A stretch of DNA of 64,000 bases from Kamptonema formosum PCC 10802 (GTDB lineage: Bacteria; Cyanobacteriota; Cyanobacteriia; Cyanobacteriales; Oscillatoriaceae): the NCBI RefSeq assembly GCF_000332335.1, contig NZ_KB235948.1, positions 4,811,289-4,875,288 of the forward strand, read 5' to 3'. The position numbers and the translations under genes are program-made. The notes under the pieces were generated by a model. It made no database searches, was not told where the DNA came from, and was given only the letters and a program-made list of their open reading frames with translations. Numbering within the stretch: the first letter of the stretch is position 1; the number at the start of each line of letters is the position of its first letter. Positions 62,277-64,000 of the stretch are shown here, one piece after another.

Positions 62277-62304
62277 GCGTTCCGGTTTCCGGAGCGCTTT
62301 TTTT
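62277..62304 (+). terminator. Intrinsic terminator without an upstream gene
   Basis: GCGTTCCGG (62277-62285), TTT, CCGGAGCGC (62289-62297), then seven T. It is a strong plus-strand terminator, yet no coding gene ends there. The preceding 62130-62276 has hairpin-forming stretches (GCGATG-CCAAGGGA-CATCGC at about 62219-62238; GGGGCGGG with CCCGCCCC), so a non-coding RNA may end here. Confidence 0.7.
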
Positions 62305-62415
62305 GTAGTTTTTATAATTTCCCACTTCCCGAAGGCGAACTTATCGGAGAGAATTTGCCTGGTTAAACAACTACTGCCGCCACCAAAAGTGGCGTAAGGA
62401 GTGAGGAGACAGTAT

Positions 62416-63399
62416 ATGACAGATCGAGACCTGTTGTTGTTTGGGAGGCAGCAGCGAACCGCGATCGCGCTGATTGCCGTCTTTGGCCTGTATGACATTT
62501 GCAGCCGCTTGCCTTCGCTGCAAGCTTTCGCGCAGGGGATACCCTCACCGGCAAGCGAAGTCAACTGGCAGGACCTGGCAGCCCCACTGCTAGCCGGCAT
62601 CAAGTCAGTGAGCGAGCCCAAACTGGAAGTATCCTTGACCGGCAGCGCCAATAATCCCTCGCCGCCAGAGGTTGCGCCACCCCCGCTCTTTTCAGCACCG
62701 AAGCGGTTTCAAGGGGAGATCGTCGATCGGGCACAGCTGAGCGGGGACGAGAAAGTCATCGCCCTGACCTTTGATGACGGTCCCTGGGAGCAAACCCCAG
62801 AGGTGCTGGGCATTCTCAAAGAAATGGACGTAAAAGCGACGTTCTTCTGGATTGGCAAAAATGTGCAAACCTATCCAGAAATCGCCAAGCAAGTCGTTGC
62901 CGCCGGTCACGCAATTGGCAACCACACTTGGGATCACCCCACCAGTTACATGGATCGGGAGACAGCAGCCAAACAAATTGACAGCACAAATGACCGTATC
63001 TTAGAGACGGTTGGGGTAAAAACCACACTGTTTCGCCCACCGGGGGGCGCACTGCGCAATGGGCTAGCCGATTACGCCCGCAACAGCCAGGATGTCGTTG
63101 TCCTGTGGTCAGTTGACACCCAGGACTGGCAGGCGAGCACCTCCGTAGAGATGTTGGTCAGCACAGTCCTCAATGAGGCCAAGCCCGGTGGCATTGTCCT
63201 GATGCATGATGGTGGCGGAAACCGCTGGAGGACCGTGCAGGCTTTGCCCGCTATCATCGCCGGGCTCAAAGAGCTCGGCTACCGGTTTGTGACGGTGCCC
63301 CAGTTGCTGGAAATGCAAGAGAGGGAAATCATTGCGGCACAGGCAAAAGCCGCACAAACAGCCGCTGCCCAATCTAAACCGGCTCTTCCGCCGCAGTAA
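62416..63399 (+). CDS. Polysaccharide deacetylase (NodB family), exported
   Basis: 327 aa from ATG 62416, preceded by GAGGAGA; an ATG at 62401 lacks this. A weak N-terminal hydrophobic stretch (RTAIALIAVFGLYDI) may be a signal anchor. The NodB domain has all motifs: VIALTFDDGPWEQTPEV (Asp-Asp), IGNHTWDHPT (His-x-x-x-His), TLFRPPGGALRNG, WSVDTQDWQA and GIVLMHDGGG. It removes acetyl groups from N-acetylhexosamine polymers such as peptidoglycan or exopolysaccharide. An Ala/Gln-rich tail follows. Confidence 0.92.
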   Translation: MTDRDLLLFGRQQRTAIALIAVFGLYDICSRLPSLQAFAQGIPSPASEVNWQDLAAPLLAGIKSVSEPKLEVSLTGSANNPSPPEVAPPPLFSAPKRFQGEIVDRAQLSGDEKVIALTFDDGPWEQTPEVLGILKEMDVKATFFWIGKNVQTYPEIAKQVVAAGHAIGNHTWDHPTSYMDRETAAKQIDSTNDRILETVGVKTTLFRPPGGALRNGLADYARNSQDVVVLWSVDTQDWQASTSVEMLVSTVLNEAKPGGIVLMHDGGGNRWRTVQALPAIIAGLKELGYRFVTVPQLLEMQEREIIAAQAKAAQTAAAQSKPALPPQ

Positions 63400-63557
63400 T
63401 CGAGTTTTCCCGGGGCTCAATGCCAGCACGTCTGGCAGCCGGTCGGGGATTCCCTGTTTTTCTGGCTCCCAAAGCTCCCCCTCACACAGGAGGGGCTTTG
63501 GGGGGGTGAAGTTCTGAGCGCCACCAGAGCCGGCTCGCGAGTGCCGGTGGGCTGTTT

Positions 63558-63887
63558 GTAGTTGGGCTTTAGCCCAAAAGTTTGTAGTTGGGCTTTAGCC
63601 CAAAAGTTTGTAGTTGGGCATTAGCCCAAAAGTTCGTAGTTGGGCATTAGCCCAAAAGTTTGTAGTTGGGCTTTAGCCCAAAAGTTTGTAGTTGGGCTTT
63701 AGCCCAAAAGTTTGTAGTTGGGCATTAGCCCAAAAGTTCGTAGTTGGGCATTAGCCCAAAGGTTCGCAGTTGGGCTTTAGCCCAAAAGTTCGTAGTTGGG
63801 CTTTAGCCCAAAAGTTCGTAGTTGGGCTTTAGCCCAAAAGTTCGTAGTTGGGCTTTAGCCCAAAAGTTCGTAGTTGGGCTTTAGCCC
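63558..63887. repeat. 13-unit tandem array of GTAGTTGGGCTTTAGCCCAA
   Basis: Thirteen 26-bp units. Each has GGGCTTTAGCCC or GGGCATTAGCCC as a 12-bp palindrome, spaced by AAAAGTTTGTAGTT or AAAAGTTCGTAGTT. It is the longest array of the family in the window, in the reverse orientation to 12841 and 57385. No gene is seen in 63400-64000. Confidence 0.9.
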
Positions 63888-64000
63888 TACCCGGTGCCGC
63901 CGGCTTGACCCTACAAGAAACATGCTAGCGAACATTATATCAGTCATCTGGGAACTGCCAGCACGAGATGCGCTCCACATCGGAACTGCCGCAGCCGGCA

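Noticed and set aside
1..64000. tRNA or rRNA genes
   Set aside because: No T-arm consensus (GTTCRANYCC within a cloverleaf) or rRNA-like sequence was found by eye on either strand; a covariance scan would settle this.

Overview
The window reads as chromosomal DNA of a filamentous cyanobacterium. It carries a photosystem II D1 gene (psbA), SipA, a class I photolyase, a PRC/DUF2382 protein family, orthocaspase and CHAT proteins, Uma2 nucleases and serine/threonine kinases. The intergenic spaces are full of short palindromic repeats and MITE-like elements, as in large Oscillatoriales-type genomes. No rRNA, tRNA, CRISPR array or intact transposase gene was recognised. Coding density is moderate and at least five decayed genes are visible: a redoxin, a haemagglutinin-type exoprotein, a lipid-kinase tail, a Doc toxin stub and a frameshifted NUDIX gene.

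Layout. 1-4200: start of an exported protein, a redoxin pseudogene between two copies of a repeat, a conserved cyanobacterial protein, a pentapeptide-repeat protein and a small conserved protein. 4198-10267 (minus): a compact ribosomal-peptide (lanthipeptide) locus in the order unknown protein, precursor peptide, LanM synthetase, 2OG-Fe(II) oxygenase, and a Nif11-leader/hydroxylase-like fusion. 11-25 kb: a haemagglutinin pseudogene, a thioredoxin-TPR protein, a cobalamin riboswitch with cbiX, a haem-binding HAMP sensor facing a kinase and a PhnD-like lipoprotein, sipA, a cysteine desulfurase, folK with a NUDIX gene, an ADP-ribosylglycohydrolase and phrA. 26-35 kb: a tiny membrane protein, purD, an orthocaspase, a broken toxin-antitoxin pair, a TPR-CHAT protein and a Uma2 gene. 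35-50 kb: three tandem PRC-DUF2382 genes, a zinc-ribbon kinase, a RelE-type toxin-antitoxin pair, eda, an L,D-transpeptidase, an Hsp70-like protein, membrane proteins, a methyltransferase, speE and an aldo/keto reductase. 50.6-59.9 kb: a tandem small-RNA array, a frameshifted NUDIX gene, a second TPR-CHAT gene, two Uma2 genes and two radical-SAM proteins. 60-64 kb: an atypical psbA with a structured leader, a polysaccharide deacetylase and a long palindromic repeat array.

Three things stand out. (1) A multi-copy candidate small RNA. Seven copies share an invariant 23-nt transcript head, a GC hairpin with a U-run terminator, and a promoter region in which a GTAAATTTTT box sits 33-35 nt upstream of a TAnnnT box. 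Four copies are in tandem at 50.67-51.28 kb; the others follow purD and a Uma2 gene. (2) The lanthipeptide locus, whose precursor has a nitrile-hydratase-like leader, which has two candidate oxygenases and a strong hairpin between precursor and synthetase, and which has no recognisable protease or transporter nearby. (3) A D1 protein with substitutions at Mn-cluster ligands, at a non-haem-iron ligand and in the QB pocket, so probably not an ordinary water-oxidising D1.

All readings come from translation, motif recognition and hand alignment. No database search was run. Family names rest on recalled family features. Repeat boundaries and promoter calls are by eye.
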